NCBI RefSeq assembly: GCF_024868665.1
Contig: NC_079906.1
Coordinates: forward strand, 13,330,807-13,394,806
Origin: Triplophysa rosa
Taxonomy: Eukaryota; Chordata; Actinopteri; Cypriniformes; Nemacheilidae
Reading direction: 5' to 3'
DNA length: 64,000 bases
Under the pieces are notes generated by a model. It saw only the letters and a program-made list of their open reading frames with translations, was not told where the DNA came from and ran no database searches. Position 1 is the first letter of the stretch, and each line of letters begins with the position of its first letter. A program made the translations under genes and the position numbers. Positions 9,601-19,932 of this stretch are shown here, one piece after another.

Positions 9601-12385
9601 TCCCAGTTTGAGCCAATTATAAGTGCAGAGTAGAGAAGGCAGGTCTCTACACAAGAGCAGAAGGAAAGAACATTACCGGATTCTGCCTCTAGGAGCAGCA
9701 GGGCATTGTGAGCCAAGGATACAGCCAAACGTGTGTGGGGTTCTCCTTCCAGCCAATGAATGTCTAGCACCCAATCTTGCAGCTCAAACAGAGGGCCAGA
9801 CGGCTTCAGGCACTGCCCTTGAGAGCTGAAGGTGATGAGACGCACACCTTTACCTCCAAAAACAATCAGCCGTTCTTCCTCGTTCCAAACAGAACCTTCA
9901 GATGAAATGATGGTGTTGGGTTGTCTTTCTTCAGATTGCGGTTTCTTTTTAGGTCTTATCCCATGGATACGGAAGTTATGGAGAACATTCAAAGACGCAC
10001 ATTTTGTAGGTGATGTTTGAAGACTGTACACAGACAGGATTGGTCCTTCACCTGAAAAAAGAGCCAAAACACATTCATCATACAAAAGATGGGCATTTAC
10101 AAAAATGCTATAATTACAAAATAGCTCACAGGTAAATGAAGGTGTTTTAAAGCTGTGGATATTAAAATGTGGTGGTTACATGAAATAACAACCGAGAATA
10201 AACAAAATCTGTGAATGTACTATAAACAAATGGTGATAAGTATTCTTTGTTTGGATAAATTGCCACATACTGTAGGTTTACAAAACTTTTAAGGATTAAC
10301 CACAATGTTAGTCAACCACAATGCTACAAGTGAACTGGAGTCAGTGTCACACCAGAGTCCATTAAACTGTAATATACAGTATCTCACAGAAGTTAGTACA
10401 CCCTCACATTTTTGTAAATATTTTATTATATCTTTTCATGTGACAACACTGAAGAAACTTTGCAACAATGTAAAGTAGTGAGTGTACAGCTTGTATAACA
10501 GTGTAAATTTGTTGTCCCCTCAAAATAACTCAACACACAGCCATTCATGTCTAAACCGCTGGCAACAAAAGTGAGTACACCCCTAAGTGAAAATGTCCAA
10601 ATTGGGCCCAATTAGCCATTTTCCCTCCCCGGTGTCATGTGATTCGTTAGTGTTATAAGGTCTCAGGTGTGAATGGGGAGCAGGTGTGTTAAATTTGGTG
10701 TTATCACTCTCACTCTCTCATACTGGTCACTGGAAGTTCAACATGGCACCTCATGGCAAAGAACTCTCTGAGAATCTGAAAAAAAGAATTGTTGCTCTAC
10801 ATAAAGTTGGCCTAGGCTATAAGAAGATTGCCAAGACCCTGAAACTGAGCTAGAGCACGGTGGCCAAGACCATACAGCGGTTTAACAGGACAGGTTCCAC
10901 TCAGAACAGGCCTCGCCATGGTCGCCCAAAGAAGTTGAGTGCACGTGCTCAGCGTCATATCCAGAGGTTGTCTTTGGGAAATAGACGTATGAGTGCTGCC
11001 AGCATTGCTGCAGAGGTTTAAGGGGTGTGGGGTCATCCTGTCAGTGCTCAGACCAGACGCCGCACACTGCATCATATTGGTCTGCATGGCTGTTGTCCCA
11101 GAAGGAAGCCTCTTCTAAAGATTATGCACACGAAAGCCCGCAAACAGTTTGCAGAAGACAAGCAGACTAAGGACATGGATTACTGGAACCATGTCCTGTG
11201 GTCTGATGAGACCAAGATAAACTTATTTGGTTCAGATGGTGTCAAGCGTGTGTGGCGGCAACCAGGTGAGGAGTGCAAAGACAAGTGTGTCTTGCCTACA
11301 GTCAAGCACGGTGGTGGGAGTGTCATGGTCTGGGGCTGCACGAGTGCTGCCGGCACTGGGGAGCTACAGTTCATTGAGGGAACCATGAATGCCAACATGT
11401 ACTGTGACATACTGAAGCAGAGCATGATCCCCTCCTTTCGGAGACCGGGCTGCAGGGCAGTATTCCAACATGATAACGACCCTTAAAAGAAGCTGAGGGT
11501 AAAGGTGATGGAGTGGCCAAGCATGTCTCCAGACCTAAACCCAATTGAGCATCTGTGGGGCATCGTCAAACGGAAGGTGGAGGAGCGCAAGGTCTCTAAC
11601 GTCCACCAGCTCCATGATGTCGTCAAGGAGGAGTGGAAGAGGACTCCAGTGGCAACCTGTGAAGCTCTGGTGAACTCCATGCCCAAGAGGGTTAAGGCAG
11701 TGCTGGAAAATAATGGTGGCCACACAAAATATTGACCCTTTGGGCCCAATTTGGACATTTTCACTTAGGGGTGTACTCACTTTTGTTGCCAGCGGTTTAG
11801 ACATTAATGGCTGTGTGTTGAGTAATTTTGAGGGAACAGCAAATTTACACTGTTATACAAGCTGTACACTCACTACTTTACATTGTTGCAAAGTGTAATT
11901 TCTTCAGTGTTGTCACATGAAAAGATATAATAAAATATTTACAAAAGTGTTGTCACGATACCAAACTTCGGTACCAGTCGGTACTAAATGTTACAATACT
12001 AGCATTTCCCGCTATCATTGTGAGCGCTGTTGAACAGATTATGAAAGACCCGAAAGCGCGTGAAATGATCATGGCATCGCACTCTCTACTGAGCGCTTAC
12101 ACAGATACACGCGGAAGCAAATGATCTTGGAAACACAATGGCCAATCAGAGGTCTTTCATAATCTGTTCAACAGCCCTCCAAATGACAGCAGGAAATGCT
12201 AGTATCGTAACATTTAGTACCGACTGGTACCGAAGTTTGGTATCGTGACAACACACTTCTGTGAGATACTGTAGTAAAGGCTTATTTTTTAAGTGTCAAT
12301 CACCTGTCAGCAGGAATTCATCGCCCAGAAACTCCAGCGCAGTCACAGAGGCAACAAGCACAGCAGACTCCCCAGAGAATGCCAT
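3679..12385 (-). CDS. wdr6: WD repeat-containing protein 6 (WDR6), six coding exons
   Basis: Coding exons in transcript order: 12385-12304, 10051-7381, 7150-7073, 6643-6527, 6435-6341, 4241-3679. All junctions are GT-AG with matching phases and sum to 3606 nt, about 1201 residues (human about 1120). The short first exon encodes a start like MAFSGESAVLVASVTALEF and joins GEGPILSVYSL. Recognised human-like blocks: NQLVLWRP, LASASDDRSVRVW, SAGEDGACLLWEW, FQSYC, LCGDRRGSLLL, VHGKQGVTSV, TGRDGCVRI, GGGHRSWVY, EGLHGRGI, HRLDEQWERKRNRHKTVKMDPETR. These are WD40 blades of the two-to-three propeller WDR6 fold. By family knowledge WDR6 is the cytosolic partner of the FTSJ1 tRNA 2'-O-methyltransferase (yeast Rtt10/Trm734 with Trm7), acting on tRNA anticodon-loop position 34. 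The large second exon carries nearly 890 codons. A proline/histidine-rich insert near 7920-7960 comes from GT-rich DNA inside the coding region. Introns 1 and 5 hold Tc1 elements on either strand. Confidence 0.95.
4650..5870 (-). mobile_element. Complete Tc1/mariner transposon in wdr6 intron 5
   Basis: The element is 1221 bp, flanked by TA at 4648-4649 and 5871-5872. Its terminal inverted repeats start CACTCACCTAAAGGATTATT, and the first 29 bp or so are identical at both ends. A single uninterrupted transposase frame fills most of the interior. TA target duplication, short TIRs and DDE transposase are all those of a Tc1/mariner element. Inferred to be recently inserted. Confidence 0.92.
4682..5722 (-). 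CDS. Tc1-like transposase, uninterrupted
   Basis: A 346-residue frame starts MGKKGDLSNFERG at 5722 and ends GGQTPY. The N-terminal third has the paired helix-turn-helix DNA-binding region (for example SAQLLGFSRTTISRVYKEW). The catalytic part shows the Tc1 DDE signature: WSDESRF (first D), FQQDNAPCHKA (second D) and SPDLNPIEHLWDVVE (E 34 residues after the second D). GGGGVMVWG is the family's glycine-rich segment. Length equals that of complete Tc1 transposases (about 340). No stop or frameshift is seen, so it may encode a functional cut-and-paste enzyme; activity is not shown by sequence alone. It is in the same orientation as wdr6 but inside an intron. Confidence 0.93.
   Translation of the reverse strand: MGKKGDLSNFERGMVVGARRAGLSISQSAQLLGFSRTTISRVYKEWCEKGKTSSMRQSCGRKCLVDARGQRRMGRLIQADRRATLTEITTRYNRGMQQSICEATTRTTLRQMGYNSRRPHRVPLISTTNRKKRLQFARAHQNWTVEDWKNVAWSDESRFLLRHSNGRVRIWRKQNENMDPSCLVTSVQAGGGGVMVWGMFSWHTLGPLVPIGHRLNATAYLSIVSDHVHPFMTTMYPSSNGYFQQDNAPCHKARIISNWFLEHDNEFTVLEWPPQSPDLNPIEHLWDVVERELRALDVHPTNLHQLQDAILSIWANISKECFQHLVESMPRRIKAVLKAKGGQTPY
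5873..7035. other. wdr6 introns with repeat debris
   Basis: Apart from wdr6 exons at 6341-6435 and 6527-6643, this interval is AT-rich intronic DNA. The stretch 6720-7040 begins with GGTGTCACAAAATACC and ends with ATTGTGACGACCC, suggesting a decayed inverted-repeat element. No gene is seen. Confidence 0.4.
10743..11735 (+). pseudogene. Tc1 transposase pseudogene with three in-frame stops
   Basis: One frame runs from MAPHGKELSENLKKRIV at 10743 to NNGGHTKY at 11735, 331 codons including the final stop, the normal length for the family. It is broken by TAG at 10851, TAA at 11019 and TAA at 11484, with no frameshift needed. Catalytic neighbourhoods remain legible: LWSDETKI, FQHDNDP and SPDLNPIEHLWG. 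The DNA-binding half holds the first two stops. The pattern indicates point-mutational decay of an old copy, in contrast to the intact element 5 kb away, to which it is only distantly similar (different TIRs and different N-terminus). Confidence 0.92.
11947..12254. mobile_element. Foldback MITE nested in the dead Tc1 element
   Basis: The ends start GTGTTGTCACGATACCAAAC and stay complementary for about 62 bp with a single mismatch. A second, inner inverted repeat pairs GAACAGATTATGAAAGACC (about 12031-12049) with GGTCTTTCATAATCTGTTC (about 12152-12170). No protein is encoded. It interrupts the right arm of the older Tc1. Confidence 0.85.
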
Positions 12386-14861
12386 TTAGACCCTAACACA
12401 AACATTACCGAAAACATATTTAGTAATACAATGCTGTAACATAAATTCTTCTTATTTTTCTGATGTTTGATTGCATAGAACTTATGATACATTTTTATAT
12501 TTCATATGTGGCCCCTGGATCCATCTTGGATTTCAGAACCACTGCTTTAAAGTCGCCATGAAATCAAACAGGAAAATTTGTGTTTTACGCAGTGTTGCAG
12601 TGATTATTATAAATGATTTATCCGTGCACAGCATTCTTTTTTTTTTATTCATTTGCACTTGTAATCTTTAATCAAACACATTAAGCTCTTCTCCCCCTCT
12701 CAACAACAACTCTTCACCACATGACGTAAGCAACAAAACAGAGGTAGGACTATACTGACTGTCCAATGGCCAGTCATTTGTAGCCTTTGCCTTCAGGCCC
12801 AACTTACAACAAACCAATCAAAAAGGGAATGGCAAAATAAAGCGCCTCCACCCTACATTTTTTTCTAATTTCAGAAGCCGTTTCACTCGGATATACGTCA
12901 AAATACGGAAAATAAGTCAATCGCAACTTCCGTTTCATGGTGACTTACAGACAGAAGCATCTGTCAAATAAATAAACCTAAATTAATAAACACACCCCTG
13001 CTAAAAAAAATGTTTTCATTTACAAACACTGTTTACCATCGAAACCTAAAACAGTGTGTTTAGCCCTATTCTAGTAAGATTTATTGGAATTCTATTTGTT
13101 CTCATTTGCACACATAACATCCCACAATATAACTCAATATTACCAGCAGAGACACTACAGTTTCTATTAAAACCAATAAAATTCCCATTATAACCATTGA
13201 AGGGATAGAGAAAGATATTTGGAAGAATTTTAGCAATTTTAAGTTCCATAGTACGACAACTTAAATGGTAGTCAAATGCGCCCCAGAACTGTTTGTTTTA
13301 GTAAATTCTTAAAATATATCATTTGTGTTCAACAGAACATATAGTGGATGATGTCCCAGAACTGAAAATGTATTACATTCTTTCAAATATCTTGTTTTGT
13401 ATTCAACAAAACAAATACATTTTTACAGGTTTGAAACAACCTGAGGGTGAGTAATGATGATTTTTAATTTTGGGTTGAACTAACGTTATCCCTTTGAATC
13501 CATTAGAATGGTTGTTTCTATCGTTTTTTTCAGCAGTGACTGTTCGTTTAAATCAAATACTTTAAATGGTATCAGTGCAGAAATGCATTCTCAGACACAT
13601 TAAGCGTTTATCTATAAAGAAAGTCATTCAAACAAACAAAAGTCAGTCCTGTACTGCACCTAATCCATCTAAACCTCTGATTCTACCCGTTAGTCTTTAT
13701 AACACAATCGCAAACAAGTTCAGTTTACCTCACGTCCTCACTGTAGAGATCGTGACTTTATTCGGGATCAAATTAAAGATAATATTTATATATTTTTCTC
13801 ACGCAAGGTCCTGCATGTTTAGTTGCTCAGACGCCTGTGTTCTCGCTTCCTCGTTGACATCGCGCATCGTCCAATCACATTTTACAATACTGCATACACT
13901 GCACCATAACACTTAACTATTGGATGAAATGATCAGCGCTCTCTGCTGCTAAACTCTGACATTTATGCATCTTGCCTGATGCATAAACCATATGTCTACA
14001 GTAGAACTCAAGAGAATTGTATACTAATCATATGAAATGCACAGTCTATTGAACTGCCAATTTTATACGCCCGGAGCGTCATTTTGCGCATGTGTCTCCT
14101 GTCTGTTGTTTAAAATGCATACGGACCGCTCAAACCCGGGGGGATTAGGGATTTAAGTATATTTTCGGAATAAAACCTTCAGACTGATGACTGCATGTAA
14201 GTAGGGAAAATAATATAACAAATAAAACAATATTCGCTTGTCATACAGTCTTGTGTAAATGCAAAGGAGCAGTAACGTTAATAATCTCGAGCTCTGGTCT
14301 AGACCGCAGCTCGGGTTGACTGCTCTAGTGCGATGCTCGGGTTTAGCGCACTGGTTAGCGGGTGAATATTACTAAAATGAACCCATTACCATCTGCTTTA
14401 CTTATTATGTTACTTTAAATTAATTTAAGGATTTGCCGTTTGTGTTCGTGCATTGAATTTCTTGCGTTTAACAAAAGCGCAGTTGTACGTGTGTGATTTA
14501 ATATTCTTGATGGATAGTGAATGGAGCCAGCCCAGGCTTTGTTCCCTCATGAATTCCTTCGAGAGGTGGAGCAGACTTGGATGCTCGGAGCAATTATCGG
14601 ATGATTCTTGAAAAATGTGCCTCAGTTTTGCTTTCTGACCGCTAAAATACAGTCGCACATGTGACACACATGCGTGACCCTTTGCGCAGATGGATTTGAA
14701 ATTGTAACAAACTGTGACTGTTCTTTAAAAAAAAACAGTGTCTTCTTTATAAATTCTGTATAGATTTTTAAATAAGTTGAATACATTAAGTTACCCAAAT
14801 ACCTCAATGTAAGCCACAGGCTACACATCATCTCACAATCACAAACCCGGTGCTTATCACT
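12386..14861. other. Intergenic region between divergent wdr6 and the Myb/SANT gene
   Basis: The two genes point away from each other, so this 2.5 kb holds both promoters; no TATA box or defined operator could be assigned. A repeat of the GTTCACCC/TTTGGAAGAA type occupies about 13207-13496. Plus- and minus-strand open frames here (for example 13566-13916, 14425-14831) show no domain or family character. Confidence 0.5.
13207..13496. repeat. Fragment of a dispersed inverted-repeat element
   Basis: It contains AAAGATATTTGGAAGAA, CCCAGAACTG twice, a GTTCAACA core and ends GAGGGTGAGTAATGATG then GGGTTGAACTAACG, matching the elements at 21379-21798 and 39573-39855. Confidence 0.65.
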
Positions 14862-16980
14862 ATGACATACCGCATGCCAAACTTCACCTTGGAACAGAAG
14901 CTGTTCCTGCTAAGGAGAATTCATGCGGTGGTGGACACAGTTCAGGATTTTCGGAAGGACACCAACACCACTGTGCACCGGAACGCTGTGTGGGCAGAGC
15001 TGGCTCAGGCCTTTAATACGGCGTTCCCTAATCGACCACCCAGCAGCATTGGGTCCCTGAAGACACTGTGGAAGCGGCTGAAAGTGGAATGTCGTGTGGC
15101 TCTTCAGAAACGACAGGAGCAGCAGGCCGCTGGGCTTCCTGTGTCCACACTTACTCAGGTAAATGTGTAATTCGTAAAATGTGTGTTCGTAATTCTGTGA
15201 GATTTAAGAATTCTTATGGCTTTCCAAACATTATCAACTGTACGTGTCGGGTGCCTGGCAGGTGCAGAGACAAGTGATTGCTCTGGTTCCAAACCTGACC
15301 TCCTGTCTGGAAGAAATAGATGGAGACGACAGCATTGCCTCGGGTAGGAGCGGATCACCTGGAGCAGGTAATTTAGAATCATGTGATCTCTATTGCAGGG
15401 TAAGAAACTACTGCTCTTCCCATCTGTCATTTCTGTATTCATAGAAAGGAGACTAATTGAGTTTCTTTCTCACCTGTAGTGAAAGGGTTCTTGGGCACTA
15501 ATGGAAGTGAACATGAAGATCCTGAGCACAGTCAAAATAATGTAAGAATGATTTTTATAGGAGATGGTCGGAGCAAATATCGGAGTAAACTTCATGAAAA
15601 TGTATTTTATTATAAATCTGGTCCCGGATGCTGATTGGTCAATACCGCACAATATAGTAATATGGTAGCTATAATGCTAAACACCTACAGAGGGTATGGA
15701 CGTATTGTCACTTTACCACGTGAGCACACCCCCGTGGGTGGCAAAACACTCAGCAAAATGACTGCTTACAATATCAGGAAACGCAATTCCGCACAACATT
15801 TCAGTGTCCAGGAACACCTGACTCCTTTGTAAGTCGTAGGGAAGTCGTAAGGATCACCGTCGAGTCCAGCTGCTTGTGATTTCAGCAAATAATTGCATGT
15901 TTTAGTCCTGGTTTCTTTGTTTCTCCTATTCATTTTGCTGGGTGTTTTGCCACCCAGGGCGTGTCCCAACACATCACTGGGGAAAGTGACGTCAATTCAT
16001 ACACTCTATTCATTATTTTACATGATTTGTTATGACCTTTTTGTGAAGTATCTCATGTTAGGATTGAGAATGTTATTTGCAATCTTCCTATTTAAACAGG
16101 AAGTGGACATTTAATCTGGTCCCAGATGCTGATTGGTCAATATCTCACAATATAGTAATATAGTATAGCTATAATGCTAAACATCTATTCATTATTTTGC
16201 ATGATTTATTATGACCTTTTTGTGAAGTATCCCATGTTAGGATTGAGAATGTTATTTGCAAACTTCCTATTTAAACAGGAACTAGACATTAAATCTGGTC
16301 CTGGATGCCAATTGGTCAATATTGCACAACATAATAATATAGCATAGCTATGATGCAAAACACCTATTCTTTATTTTACATTATTTTTATTACCTCTTAG
16401 TATACCATGACAGGAGTGAGGATGTTATTTGCAAACTTCCTTTTTTTAACAGGAACCTGACAGCAAGGAGAACTTAGCCATTGACCTTGGCCTGGCCACA
16501 CATACCCAGCCACCAGTTAACTCTGGGATTCCTCCTGGCCCTGGCTCCTCTCCACCCCTCCCCAAACGTTTCCGGTCACGTTCCAGATCCAGTTATCCCA
16601 TTCTCCTCTATCCCAGCCATGCCGGAAGCACCTCAGGCTCGGCATCAAGGACTCACGCCTTGAACTCTGACACCGTACACAGAGATTTTGCAGTTTCACG
16701 TGTCCCTGCTGGAGGATCAGCTGAGAACTCATCAACGGTGACAGATTCCACAAAATGGGAGGCTCGCAGACAGGAACTGTTTGAACTGGAGCATCAGCAG
16801 ACAATGAGCCTGTTGCTCCTGCAGCAGTGTGTGTGGGAGGAGAAGAGAAAAGCTGTGAAACAGAAAGAGAAAGCCGCACAGGCCAAAAAGAGATATTATC
16901 AAGCAAAACTGCTGAAGATGGGTACAGAAATTCCGCTCTCTAGCAGTGACAGTGAGGACGATGACCATCCACAGACCTGA
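14862..16980 (+). CDS. Myb/SANT-like DNA-binding domain protein, four coding exons
   Basis: Exons: 14862-15158, 15262-15367, 15480-15541, 16453-16980; phases agree and give 993 nt, 330 residues. ATG at 14862 is the first in frame; another at 14874 (MPNFTLEQK) is a possible alternative. Residues about 5-95 form a Myb/SANT-like domain of the Myb_DNA-bind_5 kind found in FSBP, NAIF1 and MSANTD proteins: TLEQKLFLLRRIH, NAVWAELAQAFN and SLKTLWKRLKVECR are its helices. A proline/serine-rich linker follows, then a charged, probably coiled-coil helix (about residues 240-310, WEARRQELFELEHQQ to KKRYYQAKLLKM) and an acidic SSSDSEDDD tail. The family members are nuclear; a role in transcription or as a domesticated Harbinger-type DNA-binding protein is inference. 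Orthology to a named gene could not be decided. It is convergent with celsr3. The acceptor of the last exon lies in a tandem repeat. Confidence 0.85.
15613..16455 (+). repeat. Tandem repeat of about 175 bp, three units, ending at a splice acceptor
   Basis: Units begin AAATCTGGTCC...GGATGC and include ATTGGTCAATA, ATAGCTATAATGC, TATGACCTTTTTGTG, TGAGAATGTTATTTGCAA and finish CTTCCTATTTAAACAG then GAA. Units: 15613-16110 (enlarged by an insertion at about 15690-16004), 16111-16289 and 16290-16455. The third unit's terminal AG (16451-16452) is the acceptor of the last Myb/SANT exon. Confidence 0.85.
15690..16004. mobile_element. MITE inserted in the first tandem-repeat unit
   Basis: The left end reads TATGGACGTATTGTCACTTT and GGGTGGCAAAACACTCAGC; the right end, read in reverse complement, gives TATGAATTGACGTCACTTT and GGGTGGCAAAACACCCAGC. 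The two other repeat units lack this piece, so they show the empty site. Exact borders are uncertain by a few bases. Confidence 0.75.
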
Positions 16981-19932
16981 ACAATGATGTTTATGACATC
17001 TTAGCTCCATCAAATTTCTTTTGGAAAGGTTTTTTAGCTTTTGCTGTTTATTTACAAAACAATAATTTTGTACTTTAGGAATGTACTGTAAACAATTCTG
17101 TTGTGTATTTCTGTATCCACATCCTTAATACAAATGACATTTTCTTGAGAGACAAAAAATAATTGTTAACTGTTTTTTAGCCCTCTGGAATTTTGTTTTT
17201 TATCTTTTGCATAAATCTCAATAGATTTCACAATGGGGTAAGATAAAAAACATCATTATAGAAAACAGTTCAGTTATTTTTACTGGCAAACTAGTCAAAG
17301 AGAAAGAATGCCAGTGTTTTTATCAGATGAAGGGGAAATCAGGTGCTTTAAAACCCATTAAAGGTTTAATTTCTCTTCTTGTCCACCCTCTCATCAATAC
17401 TTCTGTCGAGTCAGAATTTACACGTGCTGATGAGGAGCAATTTAAGAGATGATCTGCAATATTAATGACTTAATATTTATTTAATGCTTAATTCTAGATT
17501 CAACTAAAGACGGATTATGGTCCTGCAAGGCCCCCTTGCGAGTTTGTAATGTTTAAATAGGAATTATTCTGTAAATATGAATAAGCAGTGCAATTAAAAT
17601 CACAATTTCAAAAACAAAATGATCATACCAAAAACGTTTAAAAGATGTTGAAAAGACACGATTAATTTTGAAGAGGGGCCAGAAACAGATCATTTGTAAT
17701 TCACAAGACCCAGGGGCACTTTGACAGTCCATAATCCATTCTTGGTTTAAACGCCTCTAAGAATAGTTTCTTCAGGAACAACTTTTGATTTAGTTTATTA
17801 TAAATCATTTACTATGCAGATTTGTCAGGTAAATAAGTGCTGCTCATTTTTGACTTTCTACTGTTGTACTGGTTGAATTGATTTATTGTTTGTTTTCAGC
17901 TCGTAGTGTTGAGATGGATAGAACATTCACAACAGGGCTGTGATCAGTAATGAGTATTTAAGGTATAGTTCACCCCAAAGATTGTGTGAAAGCTTTGTGT
18001 GAGGAACAGAGCTACATTTTTAAGAACTCAGTAGCGTGGATATGGGGTTGTGTAGATCACTTAAACAAAATGTGAAAATAAAATTTAAACTAGTGAGAAC
18101 AAAACTATAAAACTTGTTTTTAAAAGCAGCACTAGCATTTACATTGTATGTAACTTCATTTGATAACATGCTATTCAAAAAAGTGTCACATAGAACTTCT
18201 GTCCTCCACCGTTATGAATATTTGTGGCAAGAAGAAAAAACAGAAGCCTGGAATCAATTAACTCCTTTAATGACCAATAGGTCTCTGGTCTCAACTCCCA
18301 TTGGTAGCAGATTTTTTTCAAACCCCCTAATAAATAGGATACAACATGTCCGATAATAAACATGTTGACCAATTATACATTCTCCTTTTTCTCACCCACC
18401 AATCATGTTCCACCCCTCTCTCTGAGCACATCTGTTTTTGTTAACAGAAGAGGAGGGGCATATCAGACAAAACATGTACAAAAGTTTCACACAAAAAAAA
18501 AAAACATTTTGAACACATGAAACCTCACTCTTATAAAAACAAAGCTCATACACACACTTCAAACACTCCAGAAAGGAATATGACTAAGAAAAATGAACGT
18601 AATAAATATTACTAAATAAAATAAATTAATTTCATGTCTGTACAAGATAAAGTTATGCAATAATAAATAAACTATAAAAAGATGAATATAAAAAAATCCT
18701 GGAGCACTTTTTCACAGGTACGAGGTATAAACGGATGACATAGGGCACTCTTTTTTGGCAAAAACTCATGATAATACTGTTAAAGACGAATAAAATAGTC
18801 ACATGAAGCATGATTTTCCTTTTAAACAGGAGCCTGATATGGTCTGTGATGATCTTATCTCATTGACTGCATTTCAGCATGTTTCTTCCCCTGAAGCACC
18901 AAGATTATTCAATACTTCACAGAAATTTCACTGACATTTAGATATGCTCTCTTTGTTAAAAGAATGGATTAAATAGGATCTCATGAATAGCTGGAATCAG
19001 CAGCCTTTCCTCAAGCAATATTTGCGATAAGCCTGGTTATGAAATTTGATTATGCTAATAAGATTTGAATATGCTTGTAGGCTACTTAAAAAAATATCCA
19101 TTCATTAATGTCTCTTCACACAGCTATAACCAACTCCAATGTGTGCCTCTGAGGACTGAGGAATGTATTTTACACTTTCTAAACCAAATGCCTCACATAT
19201 TCAATCTCATATAGGCGAATATTGGAGTTTGTTTAAGCAATATGTTTAGATTAACACAAAAACTTTTCAATCAAGTCACATGTCTCAAAACATAATCTCT
19301 TGACTGACAATCATTACGGTCCAATCATATCTTTTGTTTCATAATTCATTTTAATTACAATCACAGTCTCTGGATTTTCCCACCAATCCAAAGGGCCAGC
19401 TCATTTACATATACCAATCCTTTTCCATGGATGCTTTTATGTTCATGTCTGTCAGTGGGCGTGGCTTATGTTGCATAAACACAAAGTTGGAGTACAAGGA
19501 TTGAAATGAGGATGTTGAGGACTGTTTTGGCTCGCGATGGGTTTGAAAATGTTTTTGGATTCTACCCACTTAAACACATATCCACACAGTCTTCAAAAAC
19601 ATCACTACAGATTTTTCTTCTTTGATCTTTGTTGAAAAAGATACAAAAAGTATAAAAAGGTATTATGTACAGTTTGTTTCTCTCTAGTCCTTTCAGCTCA
19701 GTGTCTGAAATCTGAGGTTTGCAGTTTGGATAAAGGATAAGCATAGAAATCATCACCTTCCCTTTGTATTTTGGATTTTCAGGGTGATATCTCAAGCCCT
19801 TGATGAACAACTTCACTCTCAAGTCTTAAGTTTTCCCAGAGTGAAGCAAGGAGTCCCGAACGCTCAAGTTGGCTGATTTTGATCCTCTTCAGCCCATCAG
19901 CAGAAATGCATTGTGGGGCTGTGAGGGCATCA
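16981..19932. other. 3' flanks of the convergent Myb/SANT gene and celsr3
   Basis: No coding exon was recognised. The interval should contain the 3' UTR of the Myb/SANT gene at the left and the celsr3 3' UTR at the right (minus strand from 19932 downward). The latter begins with a stretch whose alternative frame stays open to 19779. The remainder is AT-rich; no polyadenylation signal could be assigned with confidence. Confidence 0.5.

Larger units (their letters stand above)
10377..12271 (+). mobile_element. Inactive Tc1-like transposon with long TIRs in wdr6 intron 1
   Basis: Ends read CAGTATCTCACAGAAG on the left and its complement on the right, each next to TA (10375-10376, 12272-12273). 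The inverted repeats are long, about 210 bp: the left arm through GGCAACAAAAGTGAGTAC (near 10561) is matched by 11750-11946. The right arm is interrupted by a separate 308-bp foldback element (11947-12254), and about 15 bp of the Tc1 arm appear lost at that junction. The interior is a stop-riddled transposase gene. Confidence 0.9.

Noticed and set aside
7524..9829. Plus-strand frames across wdr6 exon 2
   Set aside because: They are complementary-frame shadows of a verified 2671-nt exon.
13566..13916. A 116-residue plus-strand frame upstream of the Myb/SANT gene
   Set aside because: Composition is that of AT-rich non-coding DNA, with no domain and no splice partner.
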